Shown here piece after piece: positions 1 through 9,619 of a DNA stretch of 64,000 bases. A model generated the notes under the pieces. That model was not told the origin of the DNA. It searched no databases and saw only the letters and a program-made list of their open reading frames with translations. A program made the position numbers and the translations under genes. Each line of letters opens with the position of its first letter. The stretch's first letter is position 1. The DNA is from Paraconiothyrium sp. Pb-2020 (taxonomy: Eukaryota; Ascomycota; Dothideomycetes; Pleosporales; Didymosphaeriaceae), in assembly GCA_022419385.1 (NCBI GenBank), contig JAJUBI010000001.1:2604001-2668000 (forward strand). The letters are read 5' to 3'.

Positions 1-621
1 CCTATGCTTCCACACCCGCCGTCGAATTATGCCGGTGTGCCCGTCCGAAAACCTGGTCCCGACCTTTTTCACAGCTATCGATTTCATATAAATGATGTGA
101 GGGCAAGTTGAAACAGGCCCCGAAGCGAAGCTCGCAGGGCAGGGCAGGCCAGACCAGGCCCTTCTTTAGCCGCCTTCTAGTAGGTTTCCAGAATGCTTCC
201 ATGGGCGCGCTGGCCTCGGGGTTGTCAATGCACGTGTTATATGCAACGTACATGCACATGCAAGCCTCGGCCAAGGAAAAAAGCGGCGGATGTGCATGGT
301 GGTGAAATCATTAACATTAAGTAGTGTGCCTTATGAGGCAGGTATTGTGTGATACAATGACGGGCCGAAGAAAAGCCAGGGGAGGGCTCGACGCCGTTTT
401 TTAAGGGTGTGATAACGAAATGCCCCTGGAGGGTAGAGCGAGGCATGGGTGACCCTCGCGAAATGTACTCGTATGCTAAGTGCGGCTTTGAGCACGGCGC
501 CCGAGGGATCCACGTATCGGGGCAGCCAAGCGCCGTGACCCGCGATACGTCTCTCATGCTGGATGCGCACGCCCTGTATCCTCTTCCTATCCTGGAGCAG
601 CATCCAACTGGTCCTATGTAA
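1..621. other. gene-free left edge
   Basis: No reading frame here has recognisable protein character, codon bias or splice signals. The short frames on both strands look like chance. The stretch is the 3' flank of the serine palmitoyltransferase small-subunit gene, whose stop codon lies at 622. Confidence 0.5.
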
Positions 622-1147
622 CTACAACTCATGCCCATGTCCTGCCGCCGGCCCCTCCCGTAACGCCTGGTTGTTGCTGAGCAATTGTGTGACTGCGGCT
701 GTCGCGAACTCGTGCTTGGGCGCGGCTTGCGAGGTGAAGTGCGACGAGTCGCCTGAGAAGTAGTAGAACATGCGGTTCGCCATGAAGGCAATATGCTCGG
801 GGAGGTAGAGCGAGGCGGCTATTATGAAGAGCGAGAGGAGGAGGAAGAGGATGGAATCTGTAGCACCTAGTCAGCATTCGGTCTTTACATCTTGCTTCGG
901 GGCAGTTGCATTTGAGTTGTATTCACGCGTGACCGGTTCGACTTCGGGTTCTAGGGAGGGTGCGAGACATACTCAGGATAAACTTCTCGGTTGACGTTAA
1001 CATGTACAGCGAGAAGGTGACTTCGTATTGGTACCGCTTGCGCTGCAGCCAGCGCAGGAGCGAGGTTGGGTATAGCATTGCGGCGAGGAGGAGCGCGGAG
1101 GCGGGGGAGAGGAGAACAATGGTGGACGCGGAGGCAGAGTCTAGCAT
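622..1147 (-). CDS. serine palmitoyltransferase small subunit (ssSPT/Tsc3-like)
   Basis: Small endoplasmic-reticulum membrane protein expected to bind and stimulate the LCB1/LCB2 serine palmitoyltransferase, the first enzyme of sphingolipid synthesis. Two exons, 973..1147 and 622..857 (minus strand), give 136 aa. The 115-nt intron starts GTATGT, has a CTGAC branch point and ends ACAG. Exon 1 carries a hydrophobic segment (residues about 8-28) and the family signature with YQYEV, SLYML and EKFIL. Exon 2 continues with N-SILFLLL and YLPEHIAFMANRMFYYF, matching the family pattern of a Tyr/Glu-rich segment, a second hydrophobic segment and a P-x-H-I motif. The splice restores FILN, the position where the family has F-N. 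The length is slightly above usual because of a polar C-terminal tail ending HGHEL. It is divergent from the release-factor-like gene at 1486. The family call rests on remembered motifs. Confidence 0.8.
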
Positions 1148-1485
1148 GCTCCAATGGGCTCGGGGTAGTATGGGTAGTACTTCTCCAGTCTAAGTCTGGA
1201 GTAATGGGCCGTGGAAAGATTTGTTTTCGCGGCGCTCGCAGCTGGTGGACTGATGGAAGGGGCCAACGGGCGAGGGCTTGCGGAGGCGCCGGAGAAATTA
1301 GCACGCTCCGAATCGCGGGTTCCTGGCGCCATCGCTCCGAACGAAACGCGGTCTGCGCCGCCGGCGACTCGCGGGCGGCATAAGGCGAGAGATGCAGATG
1401 TCAACACAAGCTCATATATGACCTCTCTATGCACGATGCTGCCATGAAGTCCTTCACATATCCTCTCCAACCCTAACCACCCCCA
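1148..1485. promoter_or_regulatory. divergent intergenic region
   Basis: 338 bp between the divergent ssSPT gene and the GGQ-protein gene; it must hold both promoters. I see no clear TATA box. A pyrimidine-rich stretch lies just upstream of the ATG at 1486. Confidence 0.45.
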
Positions 1486-2064
1486 ATGGCGCTTCTTACA
1501 ACCTTCCCGCGCCTCGCCCTCTGCGTCCGCACCCTCACCCGGCCCTTCACCGCCGCCCCCATTCTCGCCGCAAAACAACTCCCGCCCCGCCGTGTAATCC
1601 TCGACTCCGAAATCGAAGAGAACTTCCTCAAAGGCAGCGGCCCGGGCGGCCAGAAGATCAACAAGACGTCCTCCGCCGTGCAGCTCAAGCATCTGCCGAC
1701 GGGCATCGTCGTGAAGTGCCAGGATACGCGCTCGCGGACCCAGAATCGCAAGACTGCGCGGAAGATACTGGGGGAGAGGCTTGAGGAGCTTGAGCTTGGG
1801 GAGCAGGCGAGGACGGCGGTCAAGGCGAGGGAGGCTAGTAAGAGGAAGGGGAGCGCGGATAAGAAGAAGAGGAGGAAGTATAGGGCTTTGGCGGAGGGTA
1901 AGGAGGGTGCTGTAGGGGTGACTGAAGTGGCTAGTGAAGGATTTGGGGAAACAGGTGGAGAGGAGGTAGAGGACAAGCAGCTTGGGGTCGAGGCAGGAAG
2001 AGCGTTGGCTGAAGCTGAAGGCAACACAGTATCAGAGCGAGTGGGCGGTCGTCCGAATACTTGA
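1486..2064 (+). CDS. mitochondrial peptide-chain-release-factor-like GGQ protein (MTRFR/Rso55-like)
   Basis: Intronless model of 192 aa. The N-terminus is Arg-rich and lacks acidic residues (about 1-35), as expected for mitochondrial import. Residues about 36-100 form an RF-1 domain with the catalytic motif GPGGQKINK (GGQ at 54-56), then SSAVQLKHLPTGIVVKCQ and RSRTQNR. The GGQ loop reaches the peptidyl-transferase centre and hydrolyses peptidyl-tRNA. Absence of a codon-recognition domain and a very basic Lys/Arg tail (about 120-150) point to the MTRFR (C12orf65)/Rso55 group that rescues stalled mitoribosomes rather than a true RF1. The last ~45 residues are low-complexity acidic sequence, and another frame is open across 1982..2170, so a small unseen intron could change the C-terminus. 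Confidence 0.85.
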   Translation: MALLTTFPRLALCVRTLTRPFTAAPILAAKQLPPRRVILDSEIEENFLKGSGPGGQKINKTSSAVQLKHLPTGIVVKCQDTRSRTQNRKTARKILGERLEELELGEQARTAVKAREASKRKGSADKKKRRKYRALAEGKEGAVGVTEVASEGFGETGGEEVEDKQLGVEAGRALAEAEGNTVSERVGGRPNT

Positions 2065-3936
2065 ACAACGTCATCGGGTATTGAAAAGAGAGACGCAATC
2101 ACAATTTCATCGCGTGAGAAGGCGTGCGCACGTTGGCGTTCAAGGGCTTACGCGCTCCCAGCGGAGGTAGTATGCGGAACGAGACAGCGACGCCAGGGCA
2201 AAGTCCGCCGTCGTGGCGGCACAGCGTAGAGCGGGGCATCAGCTTTGGAATAGAGGACTAAGAGACCGTTGGCCATCTCGCGAGAGGCGCATGGTAGGCT
2301 CCGTAATGTGGGCAGGTAAGAACGTGTAGCAGCTTCAGTTGGAATTAGTAAACGCTACGCGTTACCACGATTGTGAGACGCGCGCGACGAGCAGCGCATC
2401 AGGCATGAATGAATGACAGCTTAGTTTGTCCCGATAGCACTAGATACAACATGTAAATGGTAGATGGCAGGGCAGAAATTTCTCGGTCGGCAGCTATGCG
2501 AAGCTACGCACACAACCCAAACTGAGGACATGCGAGACGCGCAACCGTTCCATAGAGCGTGCCATAGCTATGCTCATTTCAAACCATCGTCGAATGATAC
2601 GATGTAAAAATTACGGCATGTTCGAAGTACAACCATGGCACGCCGAGCTCTTCCTCGCGCCTCGCCAGCCGGCTCAGCAACAATGAAAAGGTGTGTTCGA
2701 CCAGCAAAAATTGCCCCAGTCAGGCCCCCGAAGGAGACTGAAGTCGCTCCCAGCTCCGCGCTGTGCAATGCAGGCGAGAACGACTGGTTCCTGAATGCTT
2801 GAGCTCAGAAAACCCCAAGAAGGTAAGTATGAGGTCTCAAAAAGAGCCCGAGGGCGAGGGGGTTTATATAGACAAATAGTGGGATCTGTGCGGCTAGTGC
2901 CTTGGCGGTCAAGGGATAAAGGTGGGCCACTGTTGGTCCGGGAGAGGTGGAGCCCTGGACCTCGGGAGGTGGCTGGTCACGTGGGGTTGGTGCCTCCAGA
3001 ACTGAAATATCCTTTCATCAGTATCTCTCACCACCAGCTCGCCAGCGGTAACAATAAAGATTTTCTTCGAGTTTCGATCAGTTGATACCTTATAAGGCAC
3101 GAAGGGGCGGTGATCCAGCAGTACCATGGCTCGCTGGAAGCGAACGACGTTGAAAATCGCCTCAACAAACTCTCGCGTGGCTTCCCGGAATCGGACCCTT
3201 TTCTCGTACTACTACCTACCTTGGGCGTATATTCGATGAATCTTATTACTGATGTGGCCATGCATTGATGCTGTTGTCAGTGCTCACAGCATGCCTGCCT
3301 GTGATACTCCACAGCAACGCCTGGAACGCTCGCTCAAAACCGAGGTCCTGCTGTGACGGATTATCGCCCCCTATTTCTTTCGGCATGATGAGGCAGGCTT
3401 CCTTAGTATTGTTCATGGTAGAAGAGATGTGTTGTTGTAAATCGGTACCGACATCTGGAACGTTTGGTGATGTTTATAGTTGAGTCGATTTCATCTTTGG
3501 TATGCTGGCCACTTCTTCAAAGATGGGGGCAAATTACAACAGAGACTTCCTCAAGTTTACGCGAGTACGTTTTGATCGAAGCTCTTAGTGATATAAGATG
3601 TGCGCCCCTCTGCTAGCTTCAGAAGTCGTGATCAGACATCGAGTCTACGCTATCACGGTGTTGGCTGCAATAGAGACATGTGAAAGGCCCCTTCCAACTT
3701 TGGCTCGAACCTCAATCGGACGAGCGGGTACTCCACTTGATACTCCTCATGACTCAGGGGGACTGCGGTTCCGGGCATCGGTTTGCCAGTATTGCCTATG
3801 GACGTTGGGCTTGTTTCCCGGATAACCCGATCTTTTGTAGTATACATATGTCTCCTTTACCTTTTTCTTGAAGCCCACAGATCATCCACACCCCCAATAA
3901 CTAATACGCTTTTGTCGTCGCCGATACTTATACAAG
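2065..3936. other. gene-free stretch
   Basis: About 1.9 kb with only short unsupported frames (none above 100 aa, none with a recognisable motif). No tRNA-like fold was spotted by eye. It holds the 3' flank of the GGQ-protein gene and the promoter of the 2EXR gene. Confidence 0.5.
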
Positions 3937-4635
3937 ATGTCCGGCACCAGAAGCTTCACTAGATCTCAAACAGACGTAGCGAGTCTACATCTACTATGTC
4001 GTGGCACTGTCAGCGATGATATGTTCCTCCGGTACGACGCATTCCCCGATTTCCAAAGCCTCCCTCCCGAGCTTCGCATCAAGATATGGCATCATGCCCT
4101 CGCCGACGTGATATCACTTCGCCCAGCGATCGTCAAACAACTACAAGTCCCTGCCTACATGGCAAAAGAACCTCCACCTACTCTTCTACACGTCAACCGC
4201 GAGGCTCGCCATGAAGCCTTGAAGATTTTCACACCTATAACAATCGCGTTTCGAAATGAACTGCCGCCCCTCATTCTCTTTCTCAATCCTGGCATCGATA
4301 CCGTCTTCCTGGATCCGAGCTATAACCAGCCAAATGCCGAAGCAGCAAAACGCTGCCGCAATAAGATATTTCATGAGCTTTGTCAATGCATAGAGATGGG
4401 CTGGTTCAAGATCATAAATGGTTCCCCCTGCCCACACGCATGCCTGGCCTGTAAACAATTACATCTAGTGAATCGTTTTCGGTCCGCAGACACATCGGCT
4501 ATCAGAAGGCTCAAACTTCGGATGCACACGTGCTACCGCTGCCCGTGTATAAGACCACTACAGCGGCGCTTGCAGGACGCATTCCCGCACCTGAGGTACG
4601 TGCAAATTTCAATAAAGCGTGGTAAACTTTCGTGA
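3937..4635 (+). CDS. 2EXR domain protein (F-box-like)
   Basis: Single-exon gene of 232 aa. From about residue 37 it shows the typical fungal 2EXR pattern: F-x-x-LPPELRIKIWHHAL, then LLHVNREARHEALKIF around residues 83-98, and a hydrophobic LILFLNPGIDTVFL block near 110-125. 2EXR proteins are an expanded family in Pezizomycotina, often described as F-box-like, with no established biochemical role. A Cys/His-rich stretch (CPHACLACKQLH; CYRCPC) in the C-terminal half might bind metal, but this is only inferred. It lies directly upstream of repeat locus A on the same strand. Confidence 0.8.
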   Translation: MSGTRSFTRSQTDVASLHLLCRGTVSDDMFLRYDAFPDFQSLPPELRIKIWHHALADVISLRPAIVKQLQVPAYMAKEPPPTLLHVNREARHEALKIFTPITIAFRNELPPLILFLNPGIDTVFLDPSYNQPNAEAAKRCRNKIFHELCQCIEMGWFKIINGSPCPHACLACKQLHLVNRFRSADTSAIRRLKLRMHTCYRCPCIRPLQRRLQDAFPHLRYVQISIKRGKLS

Positions 4636-5209
4636 GCGTCATATCTTTGGTCAATCTCGTCTAAAGTTCACGGCATGCTCATGTTGGGCGAGGACTGAGG
4701 ACAAAAACAGCTTCTATGTGTGTCCGAAAGACTATGGATACACGACTACAGTCTAAGCAGTGCGTTAAACAGTCTCATGGAACATTGCGCCTGAGCACCG
4801 AAGATGCTCACATTTTGTTCGCAAAGAGCGACGAAGCTGGTCAGTGGGAGGACCGCGCCTCGATTTCACAAGGAGTTGCAGGCACAAGCCGAAATCGTTA
4901 TTCAGATTGAATCAAGTCATACAATACACACAGCTCGCATATCGTTAACAGGTTTTCAAACGGACCTGCAAGATCAAGATGCATGAAATCTGCTAATCAA
5001 AACGCACAGCCTCTGCATTGCAACAATACAAGGAATGAACTCGTATTACCACGTAGAGCCGACTTCAATCAGATTGAATCGCTCATATCGCTCCTTCCCA
5101 AGTGACCTGAGCTAGCGAGTGTATCTTGAGACGTTTCTACAAGAGGTAAGCGTCAGCCCAAAACTCCCTCAAGTAACATAGCCCGAGTCGCCATCCTATC
5201 TGGAATAGA
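4636..5209. other. gene-free stretch before repeat locus A
   Basis: No supportable gene and no clear copy of the 46-bp repeat. It is the flank between the 2EXR gene and the first TATA/TTCTTCACAC leader. Confidence 0.45.
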
Positions 5210-5221
5210 TTAGAATGTTGA

Positions 5222-5300
5222 GGAGTCTATATAAACCACGCCACTCTGCCAGCGTTGTTCCTTCTTCACACAGCAACCTCCAAGATTGGAGACTAAAACT
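5222..5300 (+). promoter_or_regulatory. promoter-like leader 1 of locus A
   Basis: GTCTATATAAACC (TATA box near 5228) is followed about 35 bp later by TTCCTTCTTCACACAGC and then by a short element containing GGAGACTAAAACTGG. This order is shared with the leaders at 5515, 5995 and 36010. It resembles a core promoter with an initiator. Transcription is inferred only. Confidence 0.5.
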
Positions 5301-5512
5301 GGGCGAAGTCCCAGCGCATGTTGCGTTTCGGTGAGTCTAAAAATGGCGGGACCGCGAGACGATGTGGTCTGGACGTTTGCTGCGTTCCAACATAATGGGC
5401 GATCCACCATGGAAGATTGGCAGGAGTGGGCTTGTTGTACTCCCAGCGGCCTCCATGAAAAGGACTCTATAACGTTTTTTACTACCACGAACGGGTGATG
5501 ATGGTGATCGTA

Positions 5513-5595
5513 CGTCTATATAAACCCGGGTTCTGGTCCTAGGTCCCTCTTTTCTTCACCCTCTCATCTGCATTGCTGGAAATAAAATTGGCATC
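5513..5595 (+). promoter_or_regulatory. promoter-like leader 2 of locus A
   Basis: CGTCTATATAAACCC, then TTTTCTTCACCCTC about 36 bp downstream, then GGAAATAAAATTGGC. Units of the repeat family follow, with cores ending GGTTCCAAAAGC and ACTCTACAAAAGAC. Confidence 0.5.
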
Positions 5596-5991
5596 CTCAG
5601 CCATCATTTGTACCTTCCCGTGGGTTCCAAAAGCGGGATATGCAACCCCTATGAGGTCTGGAAGGTTGCGACTCTACAAAAGACGTTCAACGAATTTCTT
5701 GAGGGTCTGGCAAGGTCAAGTCAATCAAAACCATCCCTGATTGCTCACTGATACAGCCTCCATCATTCTGGCGCACTCTTAACACCATGCACTGATGATG
5801 CTGATCATATTCGTTGCATCTTGATAACGATCGTTGTACTCGTTAACTTACCACTTCGACCTTGCGCGTCGACGTGCAACGCTCACCTGGCGCACCAGCA
5901 AGAAGCCAATCAATCGGATATTCCGCCTAAGAGTATATTTCACATTTTTTAGGTGCTATCATATCGTCCGAAGTGCGATCAAACCACCAAC

Positions 5992-6078
5992 GCGTCTATA
6001 TAAGCTCCCTTTCTGGGTCCGAGAATTTTCTTCTTCACACTACACCGTCCAAGGGCCGGGTATTAAAATTGGATCAAC
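5992..6078 (+). promoter_or_regulatory. promoter-like leader 3 of locus A
   Basis: CGTCTATATAAGC, then TTTTCTTCTTCACACTAC about 35 bp downstream, then GGGTATTAAAATTGG. It is followed at once by units starting CAATGTGTGG and TCATGTCTG, each ending CTCCAAAAC. This is the clearest leader-plus-array arrangement in locus A. Confidence 0.55.
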
Positions 6079-6339
6079 TTCTGCTCAATGTGTGGCTCTC
6101 GTGAGCTCCAAAACCTCGACGTCATGGCATCATGTCTGTTGGACGCGCGACGCTCCAAAACTCCGACATCCCCTCGTATGGGGTCGACTACCCATGAGCT
6201 TACCATAATTCTCTCCAAGGAAAGCATGAAGTATCTCACAATCTTTTGATACCGATTACCATCGACAAGCAATGGTGAGAATCGTGCTCAACATCTCTCA
6301 TTGCTCTCCAAAGTCTGTTGCTTGAATATCTGGATGCAG

Positions 6340-7500
6340 TATGGCGCGGTCTGAGTGTATAACAAGCCTAGGTTTTCCTGCGAAAGATGTTCTTCACACG
6401 ATACTAATGGCCTAAGTTGGTCTTAACAACCTTCCACCTCTGCGATGTGGCGGTCTGGTGGACGTTCTCGAAACCCAAGTTCAAATATATACATGAGTGC
6501 CGCGGAGATTCTTGTGTTGTACTTTCGAACGAGTCGACTCTGGATCCTGCGGTCTGGAAAATCCACAAAAGCCTTGTCCCTGCGAAAGATCTTCTTCATG
6601 TGATACCGGTAGCCTGAGTTGCTGAAAACCAGCAGAATAGCGGCATATGTGGCGGTCTGTGGATGCCAAAAACGCTGAGATCACGCCTTATGGAGTGCTG
6701 CGCAAATTCCAATGTTAGCCTCTTAAGAGACACCACTCTGGATCGTGCGGTCTGCCAATCTATAAAACGTCGATTTACTCAAAAGCGGGAGCAAACGTAG
6801 TCATGTGGTGGTCTGGTGGACGCTGAAAAAGATGATTGAAACAAATTATGGAGTGTTGCGCAGAAACAAATGTTGTGAGAGCCACTCTGGACTATGGGAT
6901 CCGAGAGTCTATAAAAAGCCTGGAGTTCCCTGCAAATGATGTTCATTACAAGATACCAGGAGCTCAAGGGGCTATAAAAGACGTGGGGTAGCAATTGATG
7001 GGGCGGTTTGTTGGACGCTAAAAGTGTAGTTTCCTCCACTTCATGGAGTGCTGCGGAGGACTCTGTTTAAAAATCTCGAATAACACCATCCTGGAGAGTG
7101 CGGTCTGAGAGGGCATAAACGCGCTGGGTGTTCCTGCGAGAGATTTCCTTTGTTTGATACCAATGGTCGGAAACTTCAAAATATGCAGGACTCGAGTGAT
7201 GCGGCAGTTTGGTGGACGCAAAAAATCCAGAAGCGTGGTTGAACATGGACTGCTGCGGACAATCCAACGTTAGCCTCTCCAGAGACACCACCCGGGACCG
7301 TGTGGTCTGAGAGTGTATAAAAAACCCATTGTTCCTGCGAAGAATCTTCTTCACACGATACCAATAGCCCGAGTTGCTAAAAAGTCCGGATGCAATGATG
7401 GATGTGGTGGTCTGGTGAGCTTTGAAAAACAAAAAAGCATTACAGTTCGAGCGGCGGTTTGGTAGGCGCTCAAAAGTCGTTGCTACGCTGCTATGAAGCA
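6340..7500 (+). repeat. composite tandem repeat of about 200 bp inside locus A
   Basis: Within locus A a larger unit of roughly 200 bp repeats about six times. Each has a TGCGGTCTGAGAGT-like box running into TATAAAA (near 6350, 6545, 6735, 6895, 7095 and 7300). A stretch like TTCCTGCGAAAGATCTTCTT then CACACGATACC follows in most copies, and after that an ATGTGG-type core ending in AAAA. Spacing between successive TATA-bearing boxes is about 199, 191, 160, 200 and 204 bp. Copies are diverged but keep the same order of elements, so each unit looks like a promoter leader fused to one or two short repeat units. Confidence 0.6.
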
Positions 7501-8250
7501 CTGGGGAGGTTCCCGTGTTACCATCCCGAAAAGAGATCACTCCGAAACAACACCTTGTTCAGAGTGATTTCTCCCATATCTTCCCACGTAGCGTGATGCA
7601 TGAGTTGGGGAAACATCACCACCATTCGAGTAGCTCGATGGTCACAACAAGCATCATTGTCGTACCAGACTACAAAATCTCCATCTAGAAAGCCTCTCCC
7701 ATGATGTCCAATCTCTCGGATTTTCCAGACCGCCCACAGCAGGATTTGGTGATATAGCAGTGTCATTTTCTGAGTGGGCATCTCATGTTCGACCGTTGAA
7801 AACTACAGGTATAAAAAGTGCGCTTCTGCGTGCTGTCCGTCTTCTTTACTTCACACGACGTGCAACTGTAGCACGCAAACTAAAACAATTCGCGTATGCT
7901 ACCATGTGCGCTTGGGCGCTGGGTCAAAACATACAAGTTGCTCGCTATGTCCCTGGACATAGCGGTATTTGAAATTCGCTGGTACACCTACATGCCTTTT
8001 GTGGATCTTACACTTTCTTGATGATGCAGTCTGTCATCGCCCATTCGTGCTCCAGGTCCCATCCAGATTTCCTGGCGGTGCATAGAGTGGCTTTCGGCGT
8101 CCTCTCACGTGCGCTCATCACGGTGTTTTGGTATAAAAAGGTACTTACCTCGCCGCGATCTGCATCTTCTCTTTACACTAACACAATATCGCTGTATACA
8201 CTAAAAAGTCGGAGATTCAAGTCGAATGTTTTTCCTTGGAGCTTGGTCCC

Positions 8251-8613
8251 GGAATGGGTCACTAAGAAGCAGTAAGCGTCAACATCCATGTTCCGAAGAG
8301 GGTCCTGGCCTTTTATCATGCAACTGGACTTAGATATGATGGCCATCATCCCCGTGCTAGGCTGCGGAGATTCAACATCATCGTTGAATGATTATTCGGC
8401 ATGAGGTGAGGCCTTAGGCTCCTGAACTCGGTGAAACTATGTTCAATGGTCTATGGCAATGCGTTTAGCTTCGGTCATCTGTTTCCACAGTCTGTTTCGT
8501 TTGCATTTCCCTTCAGCTCGTTCATATCTTTGATACTTTTGTACAGTGATATCGTTGCTCTTGCACAACATGAACGTCTACAACATGTATACCTCACCGA
8601 TCCTATCCTAACC
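8251..8613. other. gene-free stretch after locus A
   Basis: Flank between the last leader-like element of locus A and the 3' end of the DUF4291 gene. No gene supported; the open frame on the plus strand here is the antisense shadow of the DUF4291 gene. Confidence 0.45.
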
Positions 8614-9282
8614 TCACCCACTCATCTCAAGCCTCTCCACAATATTCCCTTCAAGAGCATAAACCCTCTCCCTCGGCACAAACCCCCTCTCAACAAGGCC
8701 CTCAACCCCAACCTCTCCATCCTCATCTACCATCTTCTTCAGGCCCCTGGCCACTTCAGTAACATCCTCAATACCCTCAATCCACTCCTCAATCCACCTG
8801 TCCCTTACTTCCCCCCTAATCCCAATCTGAATACTCCTATACCCCAACTTCTCCAACCTTGGCCCCCGCTCAGGATCCCACTGCACAACAGTCGCGCCTT
8901 CCTCTCCGGCCGCACGCGGACTACCCGCGACGAAGGCTGTCCTCAACAGCGCGGCGAAATGCTCGTGCTTCATTTTGATCGCGAGGATGCGCGATTGGTT
9001 TGCGTCTTTGTACGAGTAGCCGCTGCGGTACATCATCCAGCACCACGAGGGCTTGATCCATGTTGTGCGGGCGGGCTTGTACAGTGGGGAGGCGGAGAGT
9101 TTCTGGGCGGCGACGGCGGCGGAGGCGATGGCGGGGTTGTAGGCTTGGTAGACGGTGATATAATCTTTGTCGTAGGAGGCGCGGATTTCGCGCATGGCTG
9201 GTTGGGATGTGGGTTCCATGGCGGTTTGGTTGTTGATTTGGTATTGGTGGTTCCAAGGTTGTTCTTGCATGCTCCCTATCAC
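8614..9282 (-). CDS. DUF4291 family protein
   Basis: Single-exon gene of 222 aa (slightly shorter if the second or third Met is the start). It carries the DUF4291 signature: IRASYDKDYITVYQAYN near residues 32-48, then SPLYKPARTTWIKPSWCWMM and YRSGYSYKDANQSRILAI near 85-123. The family is widespread in bacteria and fungi and has no established function; the conserved Tyr, Trp and Lys residues suggest a small globular enzyme or binding protein. The C-terminal third is Glu/Arg-rich and matches the family's helical end. It lies between repeat locus A and the P450 group, on the same strand as the first P450. Confidence 0.85.
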   Translation of the reverse strand: MIGSMQEQPWNHQYQINNQTAMEPTSQPAMREIRASYDKDYITVYQAYNPAIASAAVAAQKLSASPLYKPARTTWIKPSWCWMMYRSGYSYKDANQSRILAIKMKHEHFAALLRTAFVAGSPRAAGEEGATVVQWDPERGPRLEKLGYRSIQIGIRGEVRDRWIEEWIEGIEDVTEVARGLKKMVDEDGEVGVEGLVERGFVPRERVYALEGNIVERLEMSG

Positions 9283-9619
9283 GATTTGTATCTTAGCCGC
9301 TGTGTGTCCTAATCAGCGTGTGGCTTGAGTCATATATGATGTGTTTGGCTGGTCGTGATGTATTCGTCCACCGTGCGGAAGGGCTGTGGTTTTGTAGTGT
9401 GCTCAGCCCCACGCCGCCCTTCTGGAATACGAATCGACGCCGAATGCGAACGCACTAGCTGACAGCACGACCGGGTGAGGTTGATTATATTTCATCGATG
9501 TATAAGCGCGGTAGATGCTCATCTTGCACAATAAAGTATCCCCATATCGTAGTACAGAAGCAGCACAGGCACGAACAGAGCTCTGACCCACCTCCTCTAC
9601 TACCGCTCTCCCAAACCCA
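9283..9619. other. intergenic
   Basis: Short spacer between the 3' end of the first P450 gene and the start of the DUF4291 gene, both on the minus strand; nothing else seen. Confidence 0.4.

Larger units (their letters stand above)
5210..8250 (+). repeat. repeat locus A: degenerate repeat-spacer units with TATA leaders
   Basis: A gene-free block of about 3 kb made of degenerate units of one repeat family, all on the plus strand. A unit begins ATGTGG (or ATGCGG), continues with a GGTCTGGTGG-like middle and ends in a run such as CGCTCAAAA or CTCCAAAAC. Clear copies begin near 6090, 6128, 6443, 6645, 6802, 7398 and 7450. The sequence between copies is not conserved. Leaders with a TATA box and a TTCTTCACAC-like element recur near 5220, 5515, 5995, 7810 and 8130. 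The same family forms locus B at 36.05-40.25 kb. No transposase, reverse transcriptase, terminal repeat or long coding frame is visible. Borders are approximate. Confidence 0.7.

Noticed and set aside
8431..9312. 293-aa plus-strand frame
   Set aside because: Antisense shadow of the DUF4291 gene, which has clear family motifs.
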